This document shows, in pieces, positions 33,565 through 44,089 of a stretch of 64,000 nt of DNA. The first letter of the stretch is position 1. Every line of letters starts with the position of its first letter. Made by a program: the position numbers and the translations under genes. This DNA is from JAAYAY01 sp963674575 (GTDB lineage: Bacteria; Planctomycetota; Planctomycetia; Pirellulales; Thermoguttaceae): the NCBI GenBank assembly GCA_963674575.2, contig CAXXQT010000002.1:1674001-1738000 (forward strand). Reading direction: 5' to 3'. The notes beneath the pieces are model-generated. The model searched no databases. It was given only the letters and a program-made list of their open reading frames with translations, and was not told the DNA's origin.

Positions 33565-36500
33565 TCACCAATCCAGCAGATCGCCGGGGTCGAACAGGTA
33601 GTCCACGTCCCATACTCCGGCGGTTTCTGACACATCCAGGGTGTCGTTGCCGCTGGTCGTGTCGCCGGCCTCGGCGTAGACCTCGTCGAAGTAGCGAATG
33701 TAGTTGAAGTAGCTCGTCCCGGCGCTGTCCTTGAGAATCCCCCAGTCATCCTGGCCGGTGAACGTATCGGCGCCGGTCGTGCCGGTCAGCGTCGCCGTGT
33801 CCGTGCCGCCTTCGACGGCGTATCCCTTCACGGTGGCAAAGTTGTTGGCCACGGTCGACGTCGATCCGGCCCGGGTCATCGTCGAGAAGCCGACACTCAT
33901 GGTGAGCGTGTCGCTGCCGACACTGCCGTACAGATAGGCCGTGTCGTCGCCGCCACCCCCGTAGGCCGTCACCTCGCTGAACTTGTCGGCGTAAAGCGAA
34001 TAGGCGGCCCCGGCCTCGTCTCGCATGTAGGCGACCGTCTCTTTCCCGGAGAACAGGTCCGCCCCGGTCGTGCCGGTTAGCGTGGCCGTGTCCGTGCCGC
34101 CCGCGACGGCGTAGCCGTTGACGTTGGCGAAGTCCGTGGCCACGGCCGTACTCGATCCGGCCCGGGTCATCGTCGACGAGCCCACGGTCAAGTCGAGGGT
34201 GTCGCTACCCGTGCTGCCGTAGAGATAGGCGATGTCGTCGGCGCCACCGTTTCCATGGGCCTCCACGGTGCTAAAGCCGCCGGCATACAACTGGTAGACC
34301 GCGCTGGCCGCATCCCGCAGGATGCTGTAGGCCGGGCGGCTGTAGAAGACGTCGTCCCCGGTGGTGCCGACCAGGTTGGCCGTGTCGGTGCCGCCCGTGG
34401 TCGCAAGGCCGTAGACGGTGGCAAAGTCGCCCACCGCCGTGGTCGTCGATCCGGAGCGGGTCATCGTCGACAAGGCCGCGGCCATGTCCAGCGTGTCGTC
34501 GCCCGTGCTGCCCCACAGATAGGCCACGTCGTCGCTGCCGCCGCCAGCGTTGGCCGTCATCTCGCCGAAATCGCGTGCGTAGAGGAAATAGTCACTTCCG
34601 CCCACATTTCGCATGTAGGCGAGGGTCTCTCTCCCGTAGAAACGATCCTCTCCGCTCGTGCCGGTCAGGGTGACCGTGTCCGTGCCGCCCGCGCCGGCGT
34701 AGCCGTAGGCGTTGGCAAAGTCGTTGGCCACGCTCGTGCTCAATCCGGAGCGAATCATGCTCGACGAACTCGGGCTCAATTCGAGCGAGTCGTCGCTGGA
34801 GCTGCCGTAGAGATAGGCCACGTCGTCGACGCCGCCGTTGCCGTTGGCCGTCACTTCACTGAAACTGGCGGCGTAGAGGAAGTAGTCGGTCGTGCCGCCC
34901 ACGTTTCGGATGTAGCCATAGTCCTCCGTCGCGGAGAACAGGTCGGTGCCCGTCGAGCCGGTCATGGTGGCCGTGTCCGTGCCGCCGGCGCCGGCGTAGC
35001 CATTGACGGCGCCGAAGCCGCTCGCCGCGCTCGTGGTCGATCCGGACCGGGTCATCGTCGCCGAAGCCACGTTCATTTCGAGCGTGTCGTCGGTGGCGGC
35101 GCCGTACAGATAGGCCGTGTCGTCTGCGTCGCCGTAGCCGGTCACTTCGCCGAAGCTGGTCACGTAGAGCAGATAGTCACTTCCGCCCACATTTCGCATG
35201 TAGGCATACGTCTCCTTGGCGGTGAACAGGTCGGTTCCCGTCGTGCCGGTGACGGTGGCCACGTCCGTGCCGCCCGCAACGCCGTAGCCGTTGACGTTGG
35301 CGAAATCGGTCGCCACGCTCGTGGTCGACCCGGCCCGGGTCATCGTCGCCGCGCCCACGGTCACGTCGAGCGTATCGTCGCCCGTACTGCCGTACAGATA
35401 GGCGGTGTCGCCGCCGCCTCCGCTCACGCCGGTCGTGGTCTCGAAGGCGCTCGCGGTGTAGCGATAGTCCGTGCCCGCCGCATCGTAGATGTACGCCTGC
35501 GTCGCTTTGCCGTAGAACTTGTCGGCGCCGGTCGTGCCGGTGAGCGTTGCCTCGTCGGTTCCGCCGTACAGAGCGACCCCCTTGACCGTCTCGAATCCGA
35601 GGCCGGTGAAGTCGACGCCGTCGCTGTCCCAGTCCATGGTCGCCTGGCTCGGATCGACGGCGAACGTGTCGTTACCGGTCCAGTCGTAGATCTCCAGCGA
35701 GTCGGTGCCGCCGGCGCCGTCGAGCACGATCGAGCTGTAGGTGGCCATCGAGTAGACGTTGGAGACGCCGTTGATCGTGACGGTGTAGTCGCTGCCGTCG
35801 GTCCTGACGACCACCGTGTCGTCATCCTCGGTCCCGTACAGGTAGAGCTCGTCGTCGATCTGGACGATGTAGTCTTCCACCTCGCCGTCCTGGGCCAGGC
35901 CGGTCGGCAAGAGGGTCCCCCCCGTGTCGTAGCTCGTCAGGCGGAGCCGGGCGTAGGTGATTCCGGGAACCGCGGTGGCGGGAATCGCGAAGGTCACGTG
36001 GTTCGTGCCGGCCGTCAGCATCAAGTCCGTGGCGAGCTGCTCGCTTGCGTCCCACGTTCCATCCGCGTTGAAGTCGATCCACGCATTCACGTAGGAGTCC
36101 GCCGAGACCACCACTTCGACCCAGGCGTCGGCCATGCCCGGCGCAAAGGACGAAGCTCCGACAATGCCGTCCTCGTCGGCCGTACCATTGCTGTCGTCGC
36201 CGTCGGCGCCGGGCGTGGGCTGTCCGTTCCACTCCGTATCCCGGGCCGTGCCGAGCATCGGACCCGTTGCCACATGCCGGGCGCCGTCGCTGGCAAGCAG
36301 CGTCGGATAGGTCGGATCGGGAGCGTCACCGAAGTCGAGTTCCTCCACGTCGGTTACCGTGATGGCCAGCGCATCCGAGTCTTCCGCTCCCGTGCCAAGG
36401 CTTGCGTCGTCCACTTCCACGGTGACATGAAGGTCTGGATCTGTTTCGAAATCGAGGGTGGTCCCGGCAACCAGGTACAGCTCCGTACCGTCGATTTCGA

Positions 36501-39500
36501 ACAGGGCCGCATCGTCGCCGGTGAGACTGAGGACGTTTGTTCCCAGGGCATCATCGGTGACGACGATGTCGGCGACTTTGAGCCTTGCCGTTGTGTCCGT
36601 GTCCTCGGGCAGGCTGGTTGTTGTGCCGGTGAGTTCGACGGTTGGGGCTTCGTTGACATCGGTGATCGTGATGGCCAGCGCGTCCGAGTCTTCCGCTCCC
36701 GTGCCAAGGCTTGTGTCGTCGACTTCCACGGTGATATCAAGAACCGGGTTCGTTTCGAAATCGAGCGTGGCTCCAGCAACCAGGTACAATTCCGTGCCGT
36801 CGATCTCGAACAGGGCCGCATCGTCGCCGGTGAGGCTGAGGACGTTCGTGCCTATCCCGTCATCCGTGACGACGATGTCGGCCACTTTGGTTCGGCTGGT
36901 CGTGTCGGTGTCTTCCGACAGGCTGGTTGTTGTGTTCGTCAGTTCGACGGTTGGGGGCTCGTTTGTCGCTTCGGTGTGGTTGCCGAAATCGACGTCTTCC
37001 ACAACTTCTCCGGGGCCCACCTCGATCACGTGGCCATAGGCCACGAAGTTGGAGTAGGCCACTACGGCCACGCCGTCGGCCAGGGGTTCAGTGACCACGG
37101 CCGTGTTGAGCGACTCGCTGAATCCGAGGCTCATGACGGCCCCGTCGAGGATCACCTCGTCGATCACGGAAGAAGAAGCTCCCTGGGCGTCGACGCGATA
37201 CACGCTGCCGGTTCCGCTGGTTCGCGGGCCGGTGAGGTAGAGGATCGAGTTCGTGTCGGACAGGTACGCAGAACGGGGAGCCCCTCCATTGGGCAGCGAG
37301 ATCGACTGGACCACCGTGTTGGTTGACGTGTCGATGACCTGGACACCGGGCGTGGTGGAACCGTTGTTTCCCACATAGACGAAGGCGCCGGCGGCGTCCA
37401 CGTTGACCGTGGCGGGCTCGTCCATTCCGCTGATGGTCGCAACCACGGCCGAAGAGGTTCCGTCAACCGAAACGACGGAGACCGTGTCTGTGCCGTAGTT
37501 GAGGACGTAAGCCTTGGTGCCGTCTGGCGAGAATGCCGCTTGGATCGGATAGGTCCCGGAGCCGATACTGACCGCGACGATCTCGCTCTGGGTGGCCGTG
37601 TCGATCAAGATGAGTTCGTCGGTGAAACTGCTGCAAGCCGCCAGGATCGAGCCGTCGGCACTGAGCGCCAGCCCGCTGCTCATGGTGAAGTCGTAGGCCG
37701 TGAAGCTGCCGTAGTTGCCCGCGGTTAATGTTCCGGAAATCGAACTGGAGACGCCGTCCAACTCGATGAAGTACACCAGGTCCGTTCCGGCAACGCTCGT
37801 CACGTAGGCCCACTGGCTGTCAGGCGAGATAACGATTTCGCTGGGACGATAGTAGGTGCTCAGGGTCTTGACGAGGGTATCGGTGGACAGGTCGATGATC
37901 GAGACGGTATTCGACTCCATGTTGGCGACGACTGCCGTGCTGCCGTCGGGAGTGATCGCGACGCTCTGGACGCGGTCGCCCGTATCCACGTAGGCGCGAA
38001 CCGTCTGGGTTGCAAGGTCGATAATGCTCACGTTCTGCGAGGTCGTGTTCCCCGTGATGGCAATCGATCCGTCGGCCGACACGGCCAGATAGCGAGGAGC
38101 ATCGCCTTCGGGAACGCCCCCGGTGGGAACGGAGCCTTCCAGGCTGCCCGAGGCGCCGTTGGCATCGAAGAAATGGACAGTCTCGGCCGCGTGCGCGTCG
38201 ACACACACCACGCGATAATCGGTCGGACTGGCGGCCGCAACGTGCGAGAAGAGACCGTAGAACGTCTTGACCACCGTGAACGACGACAGGTCGACCACCT
38301 CGGGTTCGTAGCCGGCAACGAGCAGGTAGCTGTCGTCGTACGTGATTGCCATGTCGAAGATGGTGGCCGCATAGAACGTGGCGGTCGTGCCGCCCGTGCT
38401 CAAGTCGACGAAGAAGACGTCGTTGTAGGTAGACACGACGGCATGGCTCTTGTCGGGCGTGATCCGAACGACGTGATTGCTGATGCTGTCGGTGGTGATG
38501 TCGTAGGAGGCCGTGATCGTCGGCGAGGTCCCGGAAAGGTCCACGACGCTTACATCGTTGGTCGACGAGAGTTCGTGGCTGACAACGGCGAGCGTTCCGT
38601 CGTCGCTGATGTCGACGGCCGTGGGGGAATCTTCGCTGGCGAGGGCGGCGAGTTCGCTTCCGGTCGTCCAGTCGTAGACCATGATCTGAGAGTTGTCCCG
38701 GTCGGCGAGGACGAGCGTTTGGTTGTCGGACGAGAGAACGAACTGGCTGTACTCGTAGCCGTAGTCGCGCGTCTCCGTCGTGCCCCACAGGGAAATAACG
38801 CCCTGGGGTGTGGTGTCAAAGGTTCGAATCTCGGTGGGCGTGCCTGTCAGGTCGATGACCGAGAAGGAAGACGGAGTGCCGCCGCCGGGATTGTTGCTCA
38901 CGCCCACGATGGCGGTCGTGCCGTCGTCCGACACCTGCACGCGGTAGGGCTCGGTTCCCGTGACGGGGACGGTGGCCGTCACAGTCCAACTGGACAGGTC
39001 GATGACGCTGACGTTGTCGCTGTTGAGGTTCGCAACCACGGCATAGGTGCTGCTGACGGCGATACTGCGCGGATTGTCGCCGACGGGAACCGTGGCCACG
39101 AGGGCCCGGGTCGCCGCGTTCAGAACGGTTACATTGTCGGTGTCGCGATTGACGACGAGTACGTATTGCCCGTCGAGGGTGTATGCGAGGGCTCGCGGCG
39201 AGTCGCCTTCCGGATCGTTGTCGATGCTGACGAAGGTGTTGACGGTTTCAACGTCTCCTGGCGAGGTCTGTTCCCAATCGGTCTGACTGACTTCGCGCAC
39301 CGTGTAGGTGCCGGGCGTAAGGTCGGTGAAAGAGTAGGTTCCGTCGGCGGCCGTGGTGGTGATTGGCTCGCCGGTGTCCCACTGCTCGTTTTCGTTCGCG
39401 TCGAGGTAGATTTCCCATCCGGCCAGCACGGGTTCGCCCGTGTCCCAGGTTCCGTCCCCGTCGAGGTCGTTCCATTTACTGCCGTGGATTTCGCCGGGCA

Positions 39501-42500
39501 GGGCCTGGTTGCCAAAATCGATCCCGTCAATCACCTGCCCCTCGGTGAGCACGACCGAGTGAGTGCCCGGAGAAACTGGGAAGATCTGGGTCCAGCCGGT
39601 TTGCTGCACCTCAGCGACGGTGTAGGTTCCGGGCTCGAGGCCGCTCAAGGTGTAGAGGCCGTCGGCATCGGTTGTGGCAATCGGTTCGCCGTCGTCCCAT
39701 TGATCGTTCGAGTTGGAGTCGATGTAGATTTCCCACCCGGCCAGGCCGGGCTCTTCCGCATCTTGCACGCCGTCGCCGTCGAGGTCATTCCACTTGACGC
39801 CCTGGATCTCGGCCATGGAGTCCTGGTGGTTTCCGAAGTCGATTCCCGTCACAACCTCTCCGGTTTCCAGTTCGACGACGTGGGTGCCGTCGGAGACCGT
39901 GTTGAGCTCTTCGAGATGGATGATGGTCACCGACTGCATCGCCATTCCGGAATAGGAACCGCCCCACGTCATTGTGTGGACGGAGTTGTCCCAGGTATCG
40001 TGGAGGTACACGGTGCTGGTGGCCACCTCGTAGCCGACTCCAACCATGGTGTGGCCGACGACGTGGATCATGACCGGACATCCGGCGTCGATTTCGGTCA
40101 TGTAATCGGAGAATGAGAACCCGCCGGTGTAGAGAGTGTCGATCTTCTGGGTGTAGTTCTCCAGCACGGTATAACCGCGCGACTCGGCGAAGAGACGCAT
40201 GCCGTGGCACGCCGCCGTCTGCGGAGTGCCGTAAGAGGCGGACGGGGTGTAATCGTAGAGCTTGTCGGCGGACGGATTCGACCAGACAGCAGTAGCCCCA
40301 TCAATATTGGTGTCTACGATTGAGTCGCCGTCGTAATCCCATTTCCATTGATTCGTCCCCAGGTAGTCGGCCGTGCAGTCTCCCCAGGTGTGCTCCGTGC
40401 CGCCGCTTTCCCAGGGGTCGGGCCCCGACGAGTTTTGACTGATCCAGTAATCGTCCACGTGGCCCGCCGTGGTTCGTCCGTCGAAACCGTCCATGGTCGC
40501 GATGAGCGATGTCGAACCGGCGATCGGGTTGGCGGGATCATCCCCCTGGCCAAGATCTGTCAACGGGGCCACGCCGCCGTTGGTGGACCCGGTGTACATG
40601 TCGGAATAGCCGATCCGGTCATAGTAACCAAAGATCATCCCGGCCGAAGTTGCCGTGCATCCGTAGGTCCAGGTGGACGTGGGGACCTCCGTCAACAACA
40701 CGTCCGCGGCCGACATGGAATCCACGTCGACCATGGCCTGCTGGTATTCCACCGTGGTCGGCGGTGTCGACGGGCTGTTGATGATCTGGTAGGTGACGAG
40801 ATCTTCCAGTCCCTCGTTCGTGGAGGTCGGCGACGCCGTTGAACTCGAAGAACCGACTGCGGGATAGATCTGGGTCCAGCCGGATTGTTGAATCTCGGCC
40901 ACGATGTACGTGCCGGCAGCCAGTTGTGTGAAGGCGTACTCTCCGCTGGCGTCGGTCGTCTCCAGGGGTTCCCCCGAATCGTATTGGCCGTTCTCGTTCA
41001 GGTCGAGATAGATCTCCCAGTCGGGTAAGGCCGACTCTTCGGCGTCCCAAACGCCGTCCGCGTCGGCGTCCTCCCACTTGCTGCCGCGGATCTCGCCCAG
41101 CTCGATCGTCTCCAGAACGAGGCGAGGCCGATAACTTGTCGAGCCGTATTCCGAACTCGTGAACTGAACGAACGAACCGTTCCCCACCAATTGGCGAGTC
41201 ATCAGGCCCAGTTCTGTGTCGGTTCCCAAGAGGTCCTGAACGTAGGTCGGATCGAGTGAGAAGGAGACGGTGTCAAACGTCTCAATCGTCACCGAATCCT
41301 GCTCCACGCCGCCAATCGTAGCGTCGGCGAGCGTGACGGTGCCATCGCCCTCGTACGCGTAGAGGTGGACCGTGGGGTAGACGCCTCCGGTCAGTTGAAT
41401 CGGAATCAATTCAAGGGTGGCCGAGATGACAGTGGACGAACTGGAGAAGGACGACAAGTCGAATTCAAGGAGTCCGCGTTCTTCGCTTGGGCTGGCAAAC
41501 ACGCCGCTGGGAAAGTAGGACGTCCAGATGTAAGTACTGGTCGTGTCGAGCGCCGTGAACGTGCCGTCCTGGTCTTCGTCGGTGGCGTAGCCGTCGGCCG
41601 AAGGCGACAGGGTGGTCGTTACCGTCTCTTGCTGCATGTTCCCGAAATCAAGCGACGAGACTTCCTCGCCGGCAGTCAGCGTGACCGTGTGGGTTCCGGA
41701 GGCGGGCGCGGTTTGGAGCCAGCCGAGTTGCTGGACCTCGGCCACGGTGTAGGTGCCGGCCTGCAAGTCGGTGAAGGCGTACTCGCCGTTGGAATCGGTG
41801 AGCGTCAGCGGTTCGCCGGCCCCAAGGACGGACAATTCAAGAGACCAGGAATTGAGCGTCCCGTCGTCATAGCCCGGATAGGTGTCGGTAATTTGCAGGG
41901 TCCACGTGCCCGCGGCGTCGAGCCCGTCGAAAGTGGACAAACTGCCTGCCGGTTGGTAGGAGCCCGTAAACGGCGCGCTGCCGGCAGAAATCAAGGTGCC
42001 GGCTTCGTCGTCGAGTATGGTGCCCGTGAAGTTGGCGCCGGAGCCCCCGACGTTCGAGAACAGGTTTACCGTCGTGTTGTCGGGGGCAATCAGGTCGACG
42101 ACCAGGTCCCAGTCGTAGGTGTGCGTGATGTCCAGCGTGACGTTCGCGTCGGCAATCGTTCCCACGCCGTCCGGAATCGTGAGCGTTGAGGTGTGGACCG
42201 CGGTACCGTCGATTGTGACCGGCACGTCGGTCGAACTGTGGCTCGCACTGCTGGAACCCCCCTCGTCGTACTGGCCGTTGCCGTTCTCGTCCAGGTAGAT
42301 CGTCCAGTCGGGGATGCCCACTTCTTCGGCGTCGAACACGCCGTCGCCGTCGGCATCGTTGAACTTGGTTCCGCTGATCTGCCCGCCGGGCTGCCATTCG
42401 TAGGCGCCGATGTCGGCCTCGTCGCCGTAGGGGCGAGCAACGCCGCGCTGGTCGGTGGTGGGGGACGTGGCGGTGTTGGCCGCATCGATGGCGGGGCTGC

Positions 42501-43752
42501 CCGTCAGGAGTGCGTGAGTCAGGGTCGCGCCGCCATTGTTGTTCAGCGAGCCCAGGAGGGGGGCCACGTCGAGTTGGTCGCCCGTGCTTCCAAAGCCCGT
42601 GCTGTCCGAACTGTCGCCGATCAGGTTGTAGCCCGCACTGGTTACCGCGCCATCGACGTCTGGTCCGGTGCTTGTGGCGGTGTTGTCGGCAACCAGCATG
42701 TTCTCGAAACTCGCGGTGCTGCCGCTTGAGACGTACACGCCCCCCCCGTACCAGTCGGCCGTGTTGTCGGCAATGGTGCTGCTGGTCAGGGTGAGGGAGC
42801 CGTAGCTGTGGATGCCGCCTCCATAGGTGCCCGTGTTCCCCGAAACGGTCGAATTGGTGAGGGTCAATTCGCCCTGGGCGGTGACCTCAAAGGCGCCGCC
42901 GGGCCCCTCCGAAGTGTTGCCGAAAAACGTGCTGGTCTCCACGGTGATCGGTTGGCGAGCCGTGATTGCTCCTCCCCCCAGATCCGTCGTGTTGCCGCTG
43001 AACGTGGAACCGCTGACCGTGGCAGGGCCGTCCAGATAGACGGCGCCCCCGCTGTTGCTGGCAAGATTGTCCACGAACTGGCAGTTTTCGATCGTGAGAG
43101 AACGCCCATACGAGTAGATGGCGCCCCCGAGGCCGTAGCGGGAACTCGTGGTCGCACTGGGCGCAGAGTTGTTGGCAAAAACGCATCCCGAGAACGCGAG
43201 CGTGTTGTAGTAGTAGGTGCGGATGGCGCCCCCTTGGGCCTCCTGTGTGTACACGCCGCTGTTGTCGGCCTGACCGTTGGTGAGCGTTACGTTCTGGACT
43301 TCCAGGTCCGCGAAGTCGAACAGGTCGAACAGTCGATCCTGGCTCTGACCGTCGATGATCGTCGTGTCGGCGCCGTCCCCGATAATGGTCACGTCGAAAA
43401 GAAGATCCAGGTCGCCGGTGGCGGCTGCGTCCTCGCCAAACCCGGCAAGGGTCAGGTTGTAGGTTCCGGCCGGCAGATTGATGGTGTCGGCGCCGCTGGA
43501 GGCATTGGCCTCCATAATGGCCGCACGGAGGGTCGTATTGCCGGAGGCGTCTTCGGCCAGGCCGTCGCCCACGTTGGCGTCCACCGTATCCAGGACGCTG
43601 TTGACGCCGAAGACAGCCAGAAGTCTGCGTTGCTCCAAGGCCTCCAGCCTCATGGGACGCCGAGCTGGGAGACGCCGGCTTCGCAACGCCTGACGAGAAG
43701 AAGTCGTACCGAAGGACGAAAGCCTTTGCTGAATCCTTTGCCAAAGCGACAT
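33565..43752 (-). CDS. Giant secreted multidomain surface protein 1 (LEPR-XLL, C39-like peptidase, YVTN propeller)
   Basis: 3395 residues. ATG at 43752 follows GGGGGG. N-terminal basic segment then LEALEQRRLLAVF (LEPR-XLL type, about 33-45). Domains in order: CSLREA-like/parallel beta-helix (about 45-455), SdrD B-like plus proprotein-convertase P domain (460-640), DNRLRE-like domain (705-880), SdrD B (885-960), C39-like cysteine peptidase (1000-1290; Cys in YGCTATSAGM, His in VVGHTMVGVGYE, Asp in LHDTWDN), two SdrD B domains (1320-1490), YVTN beta-propeller repeats (1500-2240), two cadherin-like repeats (2265-2465), GEVED (2475-2640), seven repeats of about 90 residues and a tail ending LLDW. 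Closely related to the next gene upstream. Probably an adhesin or outer-surface structural protein. Confidence 0.88.
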   Translation of the reverse strand: MSLWQRIQQRLSSFGTTSSRQALRSRRLPARRPMRLEALEQRRLLAVFGVNSVLDTVDANVGDGLAEDASGNTTLRAAIMEANASSGADTINLPAGTYNLTLAGFGEDAAATGDLDLLFDVTIIGDGADTTIIDGQSQDRLFDLFDFADLEVQNVTLTNGQADNSGVYTQEAQGGAIRTYYYNTLAFSGCVFANNSAPSATTSSRYGLGGAIYSYGRSLTIENCQFVDNLASNSGGAVYLDGPATVSGSTFSGNTTDLGGGAITARQPITVETSTFFGNTSEGPGGAFEVTAQGELTLTNSTVSGNTGTYGGGIHSYGSLTLTSSTIADNTADWYGGGVYVSSGSTASFENMLVADNTATSTGPDVDGAVTSAGYNLIGDSSDSTGFGSTGDQLDVAPLLGSLNNNGGATLTHALLTGSPAIDAANTATSPTTDQRGVARPYGDEADIGAYEWQPGGQISGTKFNDADGDGVFDAEEVGIPDWTIYLDENGNGQYDEGGSSSASHSSTDVPVTIDGTAVHTSTLTIPDGVGTIADANVTLDITHTYDWDLVVDLIAPDNTTVNLFSNVGGSGANFTGTILDDEAGTLISAGSAPFTGSYQPAGSLSTFDGLDAAGTWTLQITDTYPGYDDGTLNSWSLELSVLGAGEPLTLTDSNGEYAFTDLQAGTYTVAEVQQLGWLQTAPASGTHTVTLTAGEEVSSLDFGNMQQETVTTTLSPSADGYATDEDQDGTFTALDTTSTYIWTSYFPSGVFASPSEERGLLEFDLSSFSSSSTVISATLELIPIQLTGGVYPTVHLYAYEGDGTVTLADATIGGVEQDSVTIETFDTVSFSLDPTYVQDLLGTDTELGLMTRQLVGNGSFVQFTSSEYGSTSYRPRLVLETIELGEIRGSKWEDADADGVWDAEESALPDWEIYLDLNENGQYDSGEPLETTDASGEYAFTQLAAGTYIVAEIQQSGWTQIYPAVGSSSSTASPTSTNEGLEDLVTYQIINSPSTPPTTVEYQQAMVDVDSMSAADVLLTEVPTSTWTYGCTATSAGMIFGYYDRIGYSDMYTGSTNGGVAPLTDLGQGDDPANPIAGSTSLIATMDGFDGRTTAGHVDDYWISQNSSGPDPWESGGTEHTWGDCTADYLGTNQWKWDYDGDSIVDTNIDGATAVWSNPSADKLYDYTPSASYGTPQTAACHGMRLFAESRGYTVLENYTQKIDTLYTGGFSFSDYMTEIDAGCPVMIHVVGHTMVGVGYEVATSTVYLHDTWDNSVHTMTWGGSYSGMAMQSVTIIHLEELNTVSDGTHVVELETGEVVTGIDFGNHQDSMAEIQGVKWNDLDGDGVQDAEEPGLAGWEIYIDSNSNDQWDDGEPIATTDADGLYTLSGLEPGTYTVAEVQQTGWTQIFPVSPGTHSVVLTEGQVIDGIDFGNQALPGEIHGSKWNDLDGDGTWDTGEPVLAGWEIYLDANENEQWDTGEPITTTAADGTYSFTDLTPGTYTVREVSQTDWEQTSPGDVETVNTFVSIDNDPEGDSPRALAYTLDGQYVLVVNRDTDNVTVLNAATRALVATVPVGDNPRSIAVSSTYAVVANLNSDNVSVIDLSSWTVTATVPVTGTEPYRVQVSDDGTTAIVGVSNNPGGGTPSSFSVIDLTGTPTEIRTFDTTPQGVISLWGTTETRDYGYEYSQFVLSSDNQTLVLADRDNSQIMVYDWTTGSELAALASEDSPTAVDISDDGTLAVVSHELSSTNDVSVVDLSGTSPTITASYDITTDSISNHVVRITPDKSHAVVSTYNDVFFVDLSTGGTTATFYAATIFDMAITYDDSYLLVAGYEPEVVDLSSFTVVKTFYGLFSHVAAASPTDYRVVCVDAHAAETVHFFDANGASGSLEGSVPTGGVPEGDAPRYLAVSADGSIAITGNTTSQNVSIIDLATQTVRAYVDTGDRVQSVAITPDGSTAVVANMESNTVSIIDLSTDTLVKTLSTYYRPSEIVISPDSQWAYVTSVAGTDLVYFIELDGVSSSISGTLTAGNYGSFTAYDFTMSSGLALSADGSILAACSSFTDELILIDTATQSEIVAVSIGSGTYPIQAAFSPDGTKAYVLNYGTDTVSVVSVDGTSSAVVATISGMDEPATVNVDAAGAFVYVGNNGSTTPGVQVIDTSTNTVVQSISLPNGGAPRSAYLSDTNSILYLTGPRTSGTGSVYRVDAQGASSSVIDEVILDGAVMSLGFSESLNTAVVTEPLADGVAVVAYSNFVAYGHVIEVGPGEVVEDVDFGNHTEATNEPPTVELTNTTTSLSEDTDTTSRTKVADIVVTDDGIGTNVLSLTGDDAALFEIDGTELYLVAGATLDFETNPVLDITVEVDDTSLGTGAEDSDALAITITDVNEAPTVELTGTTTSLPEDTDTTARLKVADIVVTDDALGTNVLSLTGDDAALFEIDGTELYLVAGTTLDFETDPDLHVTVEVDDASLGTGAEDSDALAITVTDVEELDFGDAPDPTYPTLLASDGARHVATGPMLGTARDTEWNGQPTPGADGDDSNGTADEDGIVGASSFAPGMADAWVEVVVSADSYVNAWIDFNADGTWDASEQLATDLMLTAGTNHVTFAIPATAVPGITYARLRLTSYDTGGTLLPTGLAQDGEVEDYIVQIDDELYLYGTEDDDTVVVRTDGSDYTVTINGVSNVYSMATYSSIVLDGAGGTDSLEIYDWTGNDTFAVDPSQATMDWDSDGVDFTGLGFETVKGVALYGGTDEATLTGTTGADKFYGKATQAYIYDAAGTDYRYTASAFETTTGVSGGGGDTAYLYGSTGDDTLDVTVGAATMTRAGSTTSVATDFANVNGYGVAGGTDVATVTGTTGTDLFTAKETYAYMRNVGGSDYLLYVTSFGEVTGYGDADDTAYLYGAATDDTLEMNVASATMTRSGSTTSAASGFGAVNGYAGAGGTDTATMTGSTGTDLFSATEDYGYIRNVGGTTDYFLYAASFSEVTANGNGGVDDVAYLYGSSSDDSLELSPSSSSMIRSGLSTSVANDFANAYGYAGAGGTDTVTLTGTSGEDRFYGRETLAYMRNVGGSDYFLYARDFGEMTANAGGGSDDVAYLWGSTGDDTLDMAAALSTMTRSGSTTTAVGDFATVYGLATTGGTDTANLVGTTGDDVFYSRPAYSILRDAASAVYQLYAGGFSTVEAHGNGGADDIAYLYGSTGSDTLDLTVGSSTMTRAGSSTAVATDFANVNGYAVAGGTDTATLTGTTGADLFSGKETVAYMRDEAGAAYSLYADKFSEVTAYGGGGDDTAYLYGSVGSDTLTMSVGFSTMTRAGSTSTVANNFATVKGYAVEGGTDTATLTGTTGADTFTGQDDWGILKDSAGTSYFNYIRYFDEVYAEAGDTTSGNDTLDVSETAGVWDVDYLFDPGDLLDW

Positions 43753-44026
43753 GATTCCCCCCGCTGAATGTACGATGAGAAAAGACGTTGTGAAACGACG
43801 CGGCAAACAAACACCTGTTTCATACGATAAGATCCGTGGCTCACGAATCCAGCCGCAATGGACCAGGAACTTCGGCTATGGATGCCGCTTTTCTACCTCC
43901 CGCCAGATACCGTCGCTGCGCAAGGGTATTCACAGCCATAGAAAAACACTTAACGCTGTCAAAGGAGAAGATGGTCAGGCTGTGAAGAGCCCCCCAACAC
44001 CATCATGAAAAGATCTACACACGGCT

Positions 44027-44055
44027 AAGCTAGCCGAAGCGCTGGTGTTTTTCAA
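44027..44055 (-). promoter_or_regulatory. Promoter of giant gene 1
   Basis: Minus-strand TTGAAA and TAGCTT with a 17-base spacer. The paralogous region has TTGAAA-17-TAGTTT at the matching place, which supports the call. Confidence 0.65.
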
Positions 44056-44089
44056 GCTTCATTCGCATCTTTTTTGGACTCTTCAGCAT

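Noticed and set aside
33565..36000. Regular direct repeats resembling an array
   Set aside because: They are in-frame coding repeats of about 270 bases, not a CRISPR array; there are no short identical repeats with unique spacers and no cas genes.
34255..37326. 1023-residue open frame on the plus strand opposite giant gene 1
   Set aside because: It mirrors the repeats of the minus-strand gene in high-GC DNA, has low-complexity Gly/Arg/Val composition and no family motif.
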